This document shows positions 51,632-60,816 of a DNA stretch of 64,000 nucleotides, piece after piece (the stretch's first letter is position 1; each line of letters begins with the position of its first letter). Source of the DNA: ZAX-1 sp046533095 (GTDB lineage Bacteria > Bacillota > Clostridia > Lachnospirales > Lachnospiraceae); the NCBI GenBank assembly GCA_046533095.1, contig JAJQRA010000030.1, positions 124,001-188,000 of the forward strand, read 5' to 3'. A model generated the notes under the pieces. The model was not told the DNA's origin. It worked only from the letters and a program-made list of their open reading frames with translations, and ran no database searches. The position numbers and the translations under genes are program-made.

Positions 51632-53035
51632 ATGAAAAATTTATGGATTGTTTTAGCATATATACCGATTAGTATATTGCTGGTAGGCTGTGCTCATAAA
51701 GGTAGTATGAAGCAAGGAAGCCTGGATGATGATCGTATGAAGCAAGGAAGTCTAGATGATGATCGTATGGATGAAGAAAATGAAATAGATATTGTTATCG
51801 AAAGCAACGAAGAGCTTTTAGGGCCTACGTATGGCGAGCAGGATCCAGCGGTGCTTTCTGTTGCCGCCGGAGCAAATGATTTTGCTTTTCGTTTGAGTGC
51901 GGCACTTGCAAAACAAGCTGGCAACAACAATCTTGTTTGTTCTCCTTATTCCGTATGGATTCCGCTGGCAGCCTTAGCCAATGCCACTGATATTCAAAAT
52001 GAAAACAATCTTTTAACGGCACTAGGTGCATCTGGTATCAGCAAAGAGGAGACAAACAACGCGGCCTTTCGTATGTTGTACGACCTGAGCAAGCAGGGCC
52101 TTACACAATACATGGAGGGGAGGCAGGAGGCGTATTATGACCCGCTTAAGATTGCAAATGCTATCTTTGTCAGCAATGATGTGACACTTAAAAAGAGCTT
52201 TTCAAAAGTTTTTACCGACTATTACCGAGGCGACGCGATGAAGGTAGACTTTTCCTTAGAGGAGACGGTTGATGAGATAAACGAATGGGCAAGCCATAAT
52301 ACGGAGGGGCTCATTACCGATATTGTGCAGAAGTTTGCTCCAAATACCGTTGTGGCGATTGCAAGCGCCCTTTATTTTTCTGACAGATGGGAATGGGAAT
52401 TTAGTCCTGACGAAACCAAGGAAGATATCTTTTATACACCGATAGGGGAATCTGCTGGCACAGGCGAAGTAAAAGCATTTTATATGAAACGAGACAGTGA
52501 TGACCAAGTATATTACGAGGATGATAAAGTACAGGCTATGCCATTAGATTTTGCAACAGGTGGTGGCATGTACATCATACTTCCAAAGGATGGCGATGCA
52601 ACGGGGCTCCTATCCACAATGACAAGCGCGTATTTCAATGAAATAAAAGACAATTCGATTTACACAACAGGCAAGCTATTATTGCCGCGTTTTTCGATTG
52701 AAAGCGATGTAATGGAGTTAAAGGATACACTTACTGCCCTTGGCGTCCCCTTGTTTGATGAATCGGCAGCCCCACTTACCGGCGGATTGATTGAGGAAAG
52801 CCTACCTGTTTTTATTTCTAGCGCAGTACACAAAGCGGTGATAGAGGTGGATGAAAAAGGCACGACTGCCGCGGCGGTAACTGTAATGGAAGCAGATGCC
52901 GGCTCTGCAATGCCTAAGCCAACCGATCCATTTGAAATGAACTGCAATAAGCCCTTTGTATTTGTGTTGTATGGCAATACATATGATGGTGGCGATCAGA
53001 TACTGTTTACAGGCATTGTAAACAGGCCACAATAA
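51632..53035 (+). CDS. Lipoprotein serpin (serine/cysteine protease inhibitor)
   Basis: A 467-residue exported serpin. The lipoprotein signal ends in ILLVGC (Cys about 20). A charged linker with two copies of MKQGSLDDDR (30-bp DNA repeat at 51707-51766) precedes the serpin core (about 75-467: NNLVCSPYSVWIPLAAL, NEWASHNTEGLI, CNKPFVFVLYG). The hinge EKGTTAAAVTV has the small residues needed for loop insertion, so it is predicted inhibitory. Counting from the hinge puts P1-P1' near Gly-Ser. It may guard the cell surface against host or own proteases. A strong terminator follows. Confidence 0.92.
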   Translation: MKNLWIVLAYIPISILLVGCAHKGSMKQGSLDDDRMKQGSLDDDRMDEENEIDIVIESNEELLGPTYGEQDPAVLSVAAGANDFAFRLSAALAKQAGNNNLVCSPYSVWIPLAALANATDIQNENNLLTALGASGISKEETNNAAFRMLYDLSKQGLTQYMEGRQEAYYDPLKIANAIFVSNDVTLKKSFSKVFTDYYRGDAMKVDFSLEETVDEINEWASHNTEGLITDIVQKFAPNTVVAIASALYFSDRWEWEFSPDETKEDIFYTPIGESAGTGEVKAFYMKRDSDDQVYYEDDKVQAMPLDFATGGGMYIILPKDGDATGLLSTMTSAYFNEIKDNSIYTTGKLLLPRFSIESDVMELKDTLTALGVPLFDESAAPLTGGLIEESLPVFISSAVHKAVIEVDEKGTTAAAVTVMEADAGSAMPKPTDPFEMNCNKPFVFVLYGNTYDGGDQILFTGIVNRPQ

Positions 53036-53063
53036 GAAGCAATATAAACCAAAGGAAAATATG

Positions 53064-53115
53064 AAAGCAAAAGCCACGGATAGGGATATCGCCTATACGT
53101 GGCTTTTGCTTTATT
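53064..53115 (+). terminator. Strong terminator after the serpin gene
   Basis: A perfect 15-bp stem (AAAGCAAAAGCCACG 53064-53078 with CGTGGCTTTTGCTTT 53098-53112) with additional inner pairs. The 3' arm is T-rich. Confidence 0.88.
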
Positions 53116-53306
53116 CACTCTGGGTAAATATCCCGCCGCTTGCGGCGTCACCGTTCAACCGTAAGCACGCAGATACCCCGCTGTTTGTGGCAGGGAGATT
53201 CATGAAGGAAAAATTTTTCACAGTTTACACTACGTTTACCTTCCATTTAATCTCCGTTTAATTGGCACACTTAGAATAAGCATATCAAATGAGAGGAGGA
53301 CAAAAG

Positions 53307-53399
53307 ATGCTTGAAATTATTTCATTAATCGTTCATGGAGCAGACCTTTTATACCATCTAATCGAAACATTCAAATCTCGCCGTGCAGTGCAAGGGTAG
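53307..53399 (+). CDS. 30-residue amphipathic small protein 1
   Basis: A short frame with a very strong ribosome-binding site (GAGAGGAGGA before ATG) encodes MLEIISLIVHGADLLYHLIE and then TFKSRRAVQG. A hydrophobic N-terminal helix is followed by a basic tail. Form and layout resemble small membrane-active peptides, for example type I toxins, but I recognise no family. A similar frame follows 43 bases later, which supports both being real. Confidence 0.5.
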   Translation: MLEIISLIVHGADLLYHLIETFKSRRAVQG

Positions 53400-53442
53400 C
53401 ACGTGCAAACAGGTTAACGCAAATCATGATGGAGGTGATTTT

Positions 53443-53547
53443 ATGTTATCAATGCTGATACTGATAAGTTATTGCATAGAGCTACTCGTCAAAGATATCG
53501 TTGAAAGTAGAAGAAACAAAAAGGATAAGATCCTATGTGTTCAATAA
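53443..53547 (+). CDS. 34-residue amphipathic small protein 2
   Basis: Preceded by GGAGGTGATT at good distance, it encodes MLSMLILISYCIELLVKDIV followed by the basic tail ESRRNKKDKILCVQ. It shares the build of its neighbour: ML start, Ile/Leu-rich helix with an acidic residue, then SRR and lysines. It ends 45 bp before the convergent MATE gene. Function unknown. Confidence 0.5.
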   Translation: MLSMLILISYCIELLVKDIVESRRNKKDKILCVQ

Positions 53548-53592
53548 TTGCTGTTGAACGTTTGGCTTCTTTGCAGACAAGGCTCGACCAAT

Positions 53593-54966
53593 TCATGCGA
53601 GTGACGACATATGCTTAAATTCTTGATAAACGAGTATGATAGCAAGGGCTATTGCAGCAGTGTCGGCAATAGGCCCGGCGTACATCACGCCGTCTATCCC
53701 GAAAAATAGCGGGAAAATCAATACAAGTGGAACGAGAAACAAAAACTGTTTCGTCAAAGTAACGAGCATACCTTTTTTTGCCTTGCCGATAGAGGAAAAG
53801 AAATTTCCAATTAGGGGCTGAAGCCCACTTATAAATGTCATCGCCATAAAGATGCGGAAATACCGTTCAGCAAAGTGAAAATATTCTTCGCTGCCATTTC
53901 CGAAAATGCTGATGATTTGCCTCGGCATAAGCTGGAAGAACAACTCGGCGATAATAGATATGCCAAGCAATGCAGTAGCCGCCATGAAAAAAGCTTTTTG
54001 TACCCTGGCATAATTTTTGGCGCCATAGTTAAATCCAAAGATCGGCTGGCATCCTAAAGCGATACCGACTGATATTGCGACAAGTACAATAATTACCTTT
54101 GTAATCACGCCCACGCAGGCCAATGGAATTTCGCTGCCATACTGCGAATGCGCTCCATATATTTTAAGTGTATTATTCATCACGATTTGAAATACAGTCA
54201 TGGCAATCTGGTTGAGGCTTGCCGCAGCTCCAAGTGCCACAATCATTTTGACATACTCCATTTTAGGCTGGATGTACCGTTTCGTAAGCCGCATCGTTTT
54301 GAATCTTGTCATATAAAGAAGCATTAGTATACAGGACACAATCTGGCTGATAAGCGTTGCCCAAGCTGCGCCGGCGATTCCCATATGAAGTACAAATATG
54401 AAAATTGGGTCAAGAATCGTGTTTAAGATCGCTCCGGTCAGCATACAGAACATGGAATAGGTCGGGCTTCCATCTGCACGTATCAAATGGCTTGCCCCCG
54501 TTGTAAAAATCAAAAAAGGAATGCCAAGGCCCGTTATGCCCACATAGATCTGCGCCAGCGAAAAAATCTTGTCAGTTGCCCCGAAAGCGTGAAGCAGCGG
54601 GTTTAGAAATATAAGTACAATCGCGCAGAAAGCTACCCCGCATACCACTAGCAAGAACAGTCCATTTCCTGCAACATGGCTCGCCGTTTCTTTTTCCCCC
54701 CTGCCGAGGCAGAGGTTGAAATTCGCCGCACTGCCGATCCCTAAAAGCAGCGCGATGGCGGTACATATCGTTGTGATAGGAAACGCGACGTTTGTTGCGG
54801 CGTTGCCCAACATTCCCACGCCCTGTCCGATGAATATTTGATCTACAATATTGTATAGCGCACTGACTAACATCCCGATAATGGAAGGTATCGCGAATTT
54901 TAATATCAATTTTCCGATTTTTTCCGTTCCCAAAGGGTTTTGTGGTGGAGCAAGAGATTTTTCCAA
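53593..54966 (-). CDS. MATE-family efflux transporter
   Basis: A 457-residue, twelve-segment membrane protein of the MATE/NorM superfamily. Characteristic stretches are LILKFAIPSIIGMLVSALYN, VDQIFIGQGVGMLGNAA and QPIFGFNYGAKNYARVQKA. MATE proteins export drugs or metabolites in exchange for Na+ or H+. It starts at TTG 54966 after AGGAGG. Its leader contains 55-bp direct repeats. It is the only transporter gene on the minus strand here, and shares its upstream gap with the SpoIID-domain gene. Confidence 0.93.
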   Translation of the reverse strand: MEKSLAPPQNPLGTEKIGKLILKFAIPSIIGMLVSALYNIVDQIFIGQGVGMLGNAATNVAFPITTICTAIALLLGIGSAANFNLCLGRGEKETASHVAGNGLFLLVVCGVAFCAIVLIFLNPLLHAFGATDKIFSLAQIYVGITGLGIPFLIFTTGASHLIRADGSPTYSMFCMLTGAILNTILDPIFIFVLHMGIAGAAWATLISQIVSCILMLLYMTRFKTMRLTKRYIQPKMEYVKMIVALGAAASLNQIAMTVFQIVMNNTLKIYGAHSQYGSEIPLACVGVITKVIIVLVAISVGIALGCQPIFGFNYGAKNYARVQKAFFMAATALLGISIIAELFFQLMPRQIISIFGNGSEEYFHFAERYFRIFMAMTFISGLQPLIGNFFSSIGKAKKGMLVTLTKQFLFLVPLVLIFPLFFGIDGVMYAGPIADTAAIALAIILVYQEFKHMSSLA

Positions 54967-55059
54967 AATGAATCCTCCTATTTATTGATGATACATGCTG
55001 TTGCTGTTTAAATTTCTTTGTTTGAAATCCATTATAGATCATATCGACGCTAGTTTCAA

Positions 55060-55222
55060 TAGCCCTTCGTGGCGTAGATTCATGAAAATGCCCATGAGGA
55101 CCGTTCATTATATACACAATCTATCTTGCGTAGGCTCATGAGAATGCCATGTCTGCCGTTCATTTCGCACACAATCTATCTTGCGTAGGCTCATGAGAAT
55201 GCTATGTCTGCCGTTCATTTCA
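55060..55222. repeat. 55-bp direct repeats upstream of the MATE gene
   Basis: The unit from ACACAATCTATCTTGCGTAG to GCCGTTCATTTC is present at 55114 and 55169 (period 55) with few changes, and in degenerate form from about 55060. They fill the 393-bp gap between the divergent MATE and SpoIID genes. No other structure was recognised there. Confidence 0.82.
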
Positions 55223-55359
55223 CCTTTCATGCATATATTTTTATTTTGAATCATATCATATTTAGAAAAACATGAACGATAGAATAGAACCAAATTTCAT
55301 AGGAATTCATAGAAATAGGTATAGAGGTTCATATAAACTAAAGTTCACAGGAGTCTAAT

Positions 55360-57564
55360 ATGGGAATGGGATTTTTAAAAATACAGGTACATACGGGTGA
55401 TGATGCACTTCCAATTGCAGATGCATTCGTAACGGTTTCAGATGTAGATGGCAATGAACTTTATAGTGGAACAACGGATGCGAATGGGAATTCTTCGGTA
55501 TTCCAGCTGTCTGCACCGGATATAGCATACACGCTTGATCCGGATTATAGAAAACCAGCATATACGGAATATGATGTTTTTGCAGGGGCAAGTGGTTTTG
55601 TTGCAAAACATATTTATGGTGTAGAAGTTGTGGATACGCAAACGGCGATACTGCCGGTAAATTTGGAGCCACTTTCCGATGAGGAACATCCGGTGCTCGA
55701 GGAGTCGATAGAGCTTATGCCGATTGGCCTGTTGCTGCCGGAAGAACATAGGCAGGCAGAGCCATTAGAAGAAAACAGATGGAGCGGGCAAAACGAAGAT
55801 AGCTATCCGGGAAATAGCTATCCCTATCCAGAAAATAACGATCCAGAAAATAGCTATCCGGGAGAGGCTTTTCGAGATGATAATTTGTCGCAAAGGCCAA
55901 CGCAACGAATACTGTCTGACGTAATTATTCCGGAATATATTACCGTTCATTTAGGGACACCAAGCAATAGCTTGGCAAGCAATGTAACAGTGAGATTCCC
56001 AGATTACATTAAAAACGTAGTATCAAGTGAAATATATTCGACTTGGCCAAAAGATGCAATCGAGGCAAATATAATTGCCATTGTTACATTTGCGTTAAAT
56101 CGGATTTTCACAGAATGGTATCGAAGCCGTGACTACAATTTTGATATTACAAACTCAACCGCCTATGACATGTATTACAAAGACGGAGGTCAGGTTTTTG
56201 AAAATATTAGCCAGATGGTAGATCGAATGTTCAATATCTATGCCCGCAGAATTGGGTTTTTGGATCCTTATTTTACACAATTCTGCAATGGAACAACTTC
56301 AACCTGTGATGGGCTTTCCCAGTGGGGGACGGTTACACTAGCAAATGAAGGACAAAATCCCCTTGAAATTTTACAATATTATTATACACCGGATCTTGAA
56401 CTTGTTTTAAGCAATCAGATTGTTGGGATTGAAGAGTCCTATCCGGGCTATAGCTTGCGTGTTGGGGATGCAGACTCTGCCGAAGGCGAAGATGGTGAAC
56501 CGATAAAGCGAGTACAAAACTATCTAAATCGGATTCGGGTAAATTTTCCGCTGATTCCACTGATTGCAAATCCAAATGGCGAATTTGGCGAAGATACGAA
56601 AGAGGCGGTGGAAATGTTTCAACAAACATTTGATTTAAACCCGGATGGGATTATTGGCAGAGATACGTGGAATAAAATATCTTTTATTTTCACAGCAGTT
56701 GCACGCCTTGCAGAGCTTGACAGTGAAGGAATACGGGAAAACATTGGGCAAAATCCCCCGGATGTGGTATTGTCTCTTGGGGCAAGGGGAAGCAATGTGC
56801 AGGAACTGCAATTTATATTAAACTATATTTCACAGTTTTATGATACAGTTCCCTGGGTTCTTTCCGATGGCGTGTTTACAAGCGATACACAGAATGCAGT
56901 GCGAGAGTTTCAAAAGACGTTTCAGTTGACAGAAGACGGCATCGTAGGCCCTGCAACGTGGGATAAACTGTATGCAGTGTACAAAGGAATTGAAGAGAGT
57001 ACGAAGCCTCCTGCAGAAAAGCCAAATCAGCCGGAAACGCCGAATCTACCGAGTCCTCCACCCGCCTTGCCCTATCCCGGAACTCTTTTAAAAGTGGGAT
57101 CGACCGGAGCCAATGTAAAAACGATGCAGACCTATCTAAATGCAATCGCAAATGTAAATGCAAATATACCAAAACTGACTGCAGATGGAGTGTTTGGCAA
57201 TCAAACGAAAAATGCCGTAATACAATTCCAGAAACAATTTTCGCTTGCACCGGACGGTATTATTGGTGCTGCCACCTGGGCAAAAATCGTGGAGCAGTAT
57301 GGCCTTTTAACATCCAACGAAACCGCCGTGATTGACTACCCCGGAATCCTGTTAAAACAAGGCTCAACCGGAAATGATGTCAAACTGATGCAAAGGTTCT
57401 TGGCACAACTGCACGCAAAATACAATAGCATTCCCTTAATAACGGCAGATGGGGCTTTTGGCCCTGCTACGAAGAACGCTGTACTAGCGTTTCAACGGCT
57501 TTTTGGATTAACGGCAGATGGGATCATTGGACCGGCCACTTGGTATGAGATACAGAGGCACTAA
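55360..57564 (+). CDS. SpoIID-domain protein with four peptidoglycan-binding domains
   Basis: A 734-residue protein. The N-terminus is a carboxypeptidase-regulatory-like beta domain (about 1-105, AFVTVSDVDGNELYSGTTDA), then a Pro/Asn/Tyr-rich linker with SYPGNSY repeats (about 140-170). The SpoIID/LytB domain spans about 210-350 (VSSEIYSTWPKDAIEANIIA, FCNGTTSTCDGLSQWG). Four PG_binding_1 domains close the protein, each with DG(I/V)(I/V)GxxTW. SpoIID is a lytic transglycosylase in engulfment; stand-alone homologues of this build are common in Lachnospiraceae. No clear signal peptide is seen. GGAGTC lies before the ATG. Confidence 0.87.
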   Translation: MGMGFLKIQVHTGDDALPIADAFVTVSDVDGNELYSGTTDANGNSSVFQLSAPDIAYTLDPDYRKPAYTEYDVFAGASGFVAKHIYGVEVVDTQTAILPVNLEPLSDEEHPVLEESIELMPIGLLLPEEHRQAEPLEENRWSGQNEDSYPGNSYPYPENNDPENSYPGEAFRDDNLSQRPTQRILSDVIIPEYITVHLGTPSNSLASNVTVRFPDYIKNVVSSEIYSTWPKDAIEANIIAIVTFALNRIFTEWYRSRDYNFDITNSTAYDMYYKDGGQVFENISQMVDRMFNIYARRIGFLDPYFTQFCNGTTSTCDGLSQWGTVTLANEGQNPLEILQYYYTPDLELVLSNQIVGIEESYPGYSLRVGDADSAEGEDGEPIKRVQNYLNRIRVNFPLIPLIANPNGEFGEDTKEAVEMFQQTFDLNPDGIIGRDTWNKISFIFTAVARLAELDSEGIRENIGQNPPDVVLSLGARGSNVQELQFILNYISQFYDTVPWVLSDGVFTSDTQNAVREFQKTFQLTEDGIVGPATWDKLYAVYKGIEESTKPPAEKPNQPETPNLPSPPPALPYPGTLLKVGSTGANVKTMQTYLNAIANVNANIPKLTADGVFGNQTKNAVIQFQKQFSLAPDGIIGAATWAKIVEQYGLLTSNETAVIDYPGILLKQGSTGNDVKLMQRFLAQLHAKYNSIPLITADGAFGPATKNAVLAFQRLFGLTADGIIGPATWYEIQRH

Positions 57565-57577
57565 AATTCATGGGACC

Positions 57578-57670
57578 CAAAAGAGCATTATTCCGCCTGC
57601 TTTGGCAGGGTGCAAAATTCGCGTAAGATATCCGGCAGATTGGCGAATCCAGACGCTCTTTTGTTTTTTT
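57578..57670 (+). terminator. Branched terminator-like RNA element
   Basis: A 9-bp outer stem (CAAAAGAGC 57578-57586 with GCTCTTTTG 57655-57663) encloses two hairpins: CCTGC with GCAGG (57596-57609) and ATTCGC with GCGAAT (57617-57648). A run of seven T follows. This is a three-way junction ending in a terminator. It probably ends the SpoIID transcript; a regulatory RNA is also possible. Confidence 0.55.
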
Positions 57671-57678
57671 GCAAATAT

Positions 57679-57719
57679 AAAATAAGCAAGGTCATGGAAA
57701 GGGTGGCCTTGCTTATTTT
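57679..57719. terminator. 13-bp inverted repeat, second terminator
   Basis: AAAATAAGCAAGG (57679-57691) pairs with CCTTGCTTATTTT (57707-57719), extended by wobbles. Being A-rich on one side and T-rich on the other, it can act in both directions. Confidence 0.65.
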
Positions 57720-57729
57720 GACAAAAACG

Positions 57730-57758
57730 TTGATATTTCGTGAAATTACTGCTATAAT
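57730..57758 (+). promoter_or_regulatory. Probable SigA promoter of hybrid kinase 3
   Basis: TTGATA (57730-57735), 17 bases, TATAAT (57753-57758), about 55 bases before the kinase start. Confidence 0.7.
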
Positions 57759-57812
57759 ATGAAAATAGAAAAATGATGGGTATAGTTAAAAACGAGAAAG
57801 TGGCAGAGTAGC

Positions 57813-60599
57813 ATGAATATGAAATGGGGACTGGCAATAAAGGCAATAAAAAAGAACTATCAACAGCTGTTTTTTGTTTTGTTAATATTTTTTCTGATGA
57901 TAGCAATCAGTTTTTTTTTCATGGATAATATGATGCGAAAAAATCTTACCTATGCGTTTGAGGAATCCATACGTACGGTCGAGTCAAATATTCGAACAAG
58001 CTTAAAGGAGCCGGAATCCATACTGGTTGGCGCAACATTAGCAATAAGCGATATGATTGGCAAGAATGCGTCACAGGAGGAAATACTTGGCTATCTAAAA
58101 GAGGTCACTGGATGGGTTTCGGAAAATGATATTGCCTTGTACGGAATTAATGGGATATATGGTACGATTCGAGGCGAATATCTTGATGGAGCGGGTTGGA
58201 TACCTCCAAAAGATTATGTGGCACAGGAACGACCATGGTATGCTGAAGCCAAAAAAGGAGCTGGAAAAGTTGTTTTAAGTGCACCCTATATCGATGCGCA
58301 AACAGGAGATGTAGTCATATCTTTTTGCCAGGAAATGTATAATACGAAAGGCGACTCCATAGGGACCCTCGTAATAGACGTTATGCTTACGCAGATTGCC
58401 CAATATGTCAGTTTGCTGCAGCAAGGATACGACGGCTATGGCATACTGTTAGATCAAAATCTTAACGTCATGGCATACCCAAAAGAAGGGTTTCTTAATA
58501 TGCCATTGAGCGGAGTTTCAAACGACAACAGCTATTTAAGAATTGCAGAAAAGCTAAAAACTGAAAAGAGGGTATCGGCAGCAGTATTGCGAGGTGAAAA
58601 TGATAGGCGGATGATTGCATTTTTTCAGCAACTGTACAATGGCTGGTATGTGGGGATGCTGATACCGGCAGCCAACTATTATAGCAGTATGTATCAAATG
58701 GCAGTTATCCTGATTATTTTAGGAATTGCCTTGATGGCTATACTTGACTATATTTTGTTGCGCCTTTCTGCCAAAAGGATGCAGTCTGAAGAAGAAAATA
58801 AATCAAAATCATCTTTTTTGGCTCGTATGAGCCATGAGATACGAACGCCTATGAATGCAGTTATCGGTATGAGTGATCTTGCGGTGCGGGATTATGGGAC
58901 ACCGGAGGCACTGGAATATATTATGGAAATCAAACGTGCCGGAATGAGCCTTTTATCCATTATCAATGATATTCTGGATTTTTCTAAAATCGAGGCAGGC
59001 AATCTAAAACTGAATCCAGCACCATATGACATAGCTTCCCTTTTAAATGATGTCTTTAGCATTGTGCGTATAGATATGAATGACAAGAACATTGAGTTTG
59101 TCACGAAGATAGCCCCCGATATTCCTGCGAGCATGATCGGGGACGAAGTCCGGATCCGGCAGATTCAGCTCAATCTTTTGAGCAATGCAGTAAAGTACAC
59201 GCATAAAGGACGCATTACGTTTAGCGTATCCTGCGAACATATGGGTATGAATTTCGTAACATTGATTTTTAAAGTGGAAGATACAGGTGTGGGCATCAAG
59301 CAGGAGGATACTTTAAAACTGTTTGGCGACTTTGTGCGCATAGACCAAAACACCAACAAACATATCGTAGGTACAGGCCTTGGCCTTGCGATTACGAGAA
59401 GCTTGTGCCAGGCAATGGGCGGTAGCGTCGTTGTGGAAAGCGAATATGGGAAAGGCTCAACGTTTACGGCTACGATCATGCAGACATATACCAGCACCCA
59501 GCTAATGGGTACGCTAAACAAAGACGCCGGATGCGATCCGAAGCTATATAGTACGCGCTTTATCGCACCTGATGTGCGGATTTTGGTTGTGGATGACGTA
59601 TCTAGCAATTTAAAGGTAGTAGAGGGGTTGCTATCAAACTACAAGATGCAGATTGACACATGTATGAGCGGTGCGGTGGCCATCAGTCAAGTACAGAAAA
59701 ATAACTACGATTTTATTCTAATGGATCATATGATGCCGGAAATGGACGGTATTGAAGCCGTGGCAAATATACGGGCACTAAATGGCCTTTATTTTAAAGA
59801 GATCCCTATTATCGCATTGACTGCAAACGCAGTTGTTGGCATTCGCGAGATGTTCTTGGAGAAAGGCTTTAATGATTACCTTTCAAAGCCGATTGAAATA
59901 GCAAAACTCAATGGAATTATGGAAAAATGGATTCCAAGGGAAAAGCGCAGAAAAGTAGAATATACAGCAGAAACGAATGTGGTTGCACAAGAAACCTATG
60001 TTGAGGTGGAAAATCTGCAGATAGAAGGCTTTGATGTGAAACGTGGCATTGAAATGACCGGTGGCACGAAAGCCGGATATAAGGAAGTCCTCACGCTGTA
60101 CTGCAAAGACGCAAAGGAACGCCTACAGATGCTAAAAAGCGTACCGGATAAAGAGGGGCTTTCCCTATTTACAACGCAGGTACACGCCCTGAAAAGCATT
60201 TCATTTAGCATCGGGGCAACAGTATTAGCAGAAGAAGCTGCGTGTTTAGAGGAAGCGGGAAAGCGCGGGGACATCGTGGAAATAGGGGAAAAGCTTGGTG
60301 GCTTTACGCAAAACCTGTTCAACATGCTGGAACATATCGAAAAGTTATTGTTGCCGAAACTGACAGCCGAAACCGTAAAAGATGATCAGCCTTTAGACAG
60401 GACAGCGCTGCTTCGCCTAAAAGATGCATTAGAAGCGGGAAACGTTGGGGCAACGGATGCCATTTTAGATGAGCTTTTGCGCATGCCTTTTGGTGAAGAA
60501 GAAAAGGAAATGCTTAACACGATCTCGGATAATATCCTTTTGTTCAATTACAAAGAAGTTACCAACCTAATCAATGAATTGATAGAAATAACGACTTAA
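57813..60599 (+). CDS. Hybrid sensor histidine kinase 3
   Basis: A 928-residue kinase with two membrane segments (about 20-38 and 290-312) around an extracytoplasmic dCache-like sensor domain (EDVTGW-like KEVTGWVSENDIALYGINGI, YVAQERPWYAEAKKGAG, APYIDAQTGDVVISF). Then HisKA RMSHEIRTPMN (His near 339), HATPase (DTGVGIK, GTGLGLAI), receiver (ILVVDDVSSN; Asp near 637 in LMDHMMPEMDG) and HPt (VHALKSISFSIGA, His near 790). It shares its back half with island kinase 2 but has a different sensor and lower GC. The ribosome-binding site is weak; ATG 57819 is an alternative. Confidence 0.92.
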   Translation: MNMKWGLAIKAIKKNYQQLFFVLLIFFLMIAISFFFMDNMMRKNLTYAFEESIRTVESNIRTSLKEPESILVGATLAISDMIGKNASQEEILGYLKEVTGWVSENDIALYGINGIYGTIRGEYLDGAGWIPPKDYVAQERPWYAEAKKGAGKVVLSAPYIDAQTGDVVISFCQEMYNTKGDSIGTLVIDVMLTQIAQYVSLLQQGYDGYGILLDQNLNVMAYPKEGFLNMPLSGVSNDNSYLRIAEKLKTEKRVSAAVLRGENDRRMIAFFQQLYNGWYVGMLIPAANYYSSMYQMAVILIILGIALMAILDYILLRLSAKRMQSEEENKSKSSFLARMSHEIRTPMNAVIGMSDLAVRDYGTPEALEYIMEIKRAGMSLLSIINDILDFSKIEAGNLKLNPAPYDIASLLNDVFSIVRIDMNDKNIEFVTKIAPDIPASMIGDEVRIRQIQLNLLSNAVKYTHKGRITFSVSCEHMGMNFVTLIFKVEDTGVGIKQEDTLKLFGDFVRIDQNTNKHIVGTGLGLAITRSLCQAMGGSVVVESEYGKGSTFTATIMQTYTSTQLMGTLNKDAGCDPKLYSTRFIAPDVRILVVDDVSSNLKVVEGLLSNYKMQIDTCMSGAVAISQVQKNNYDFILMDHMMPEMDGIEAVANIRALNGLYFKEIPIIALTANAVVGIREMFLEKGFNDYLSKPIEIAKLNGIMEKWIPREKRRKVEYTAETNVVAQETYVEVENLQIEGFDVKRGIEMTGGTKAGYKEVLTLYCKDAKERLQMLKSVPDKEGLSLFTTQVHALKSISFSIGATVLAEEAACLEEAGKRGDIVEIGEKLGGFTQNLFNMLEHIEKLLLPKLTAETVKDDQPLDRTALLRLKDALEAGNVGATDAILDELLRMPFGEEEKEMLNTISDNILLFNYKEVTNLINELIEITT

Positions 60600-60656
60600 A
60601 AAAAGGAATCGAATCATGCAAAATAGGAAGTGGCAAAGGCATTGTAATTTTTTATT

Positions 60657-60738
60657 GAATCTATTATGATAGTAGGGGGAAACGACAGGCTAAGATCGAA
60701 TCTATTATGACAGCAAGGGGAAACAGCAGGCTAAGCTC
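60657..60738. repeat. 41-bp tandem repeat after kinase 3
   Basis: GAATCTATTATGA(T/C)AG followed by (T/C)A(G/A)GGGGAAAC and AGGCTAAG is present at 60657 and 60698, period 41, with a few changes. It lies in the 217-bp gap before the NfnA-like gene; no clear terminator was found there. Confidence 0.8.
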
Positions 60739-60816
60739 AAAAAAGAATATTTATTTTTAAATTTTTAATAACTACCCATAAACTTTAGCTTTATATTTAA
60801 CATTGGAGGTTTTATT

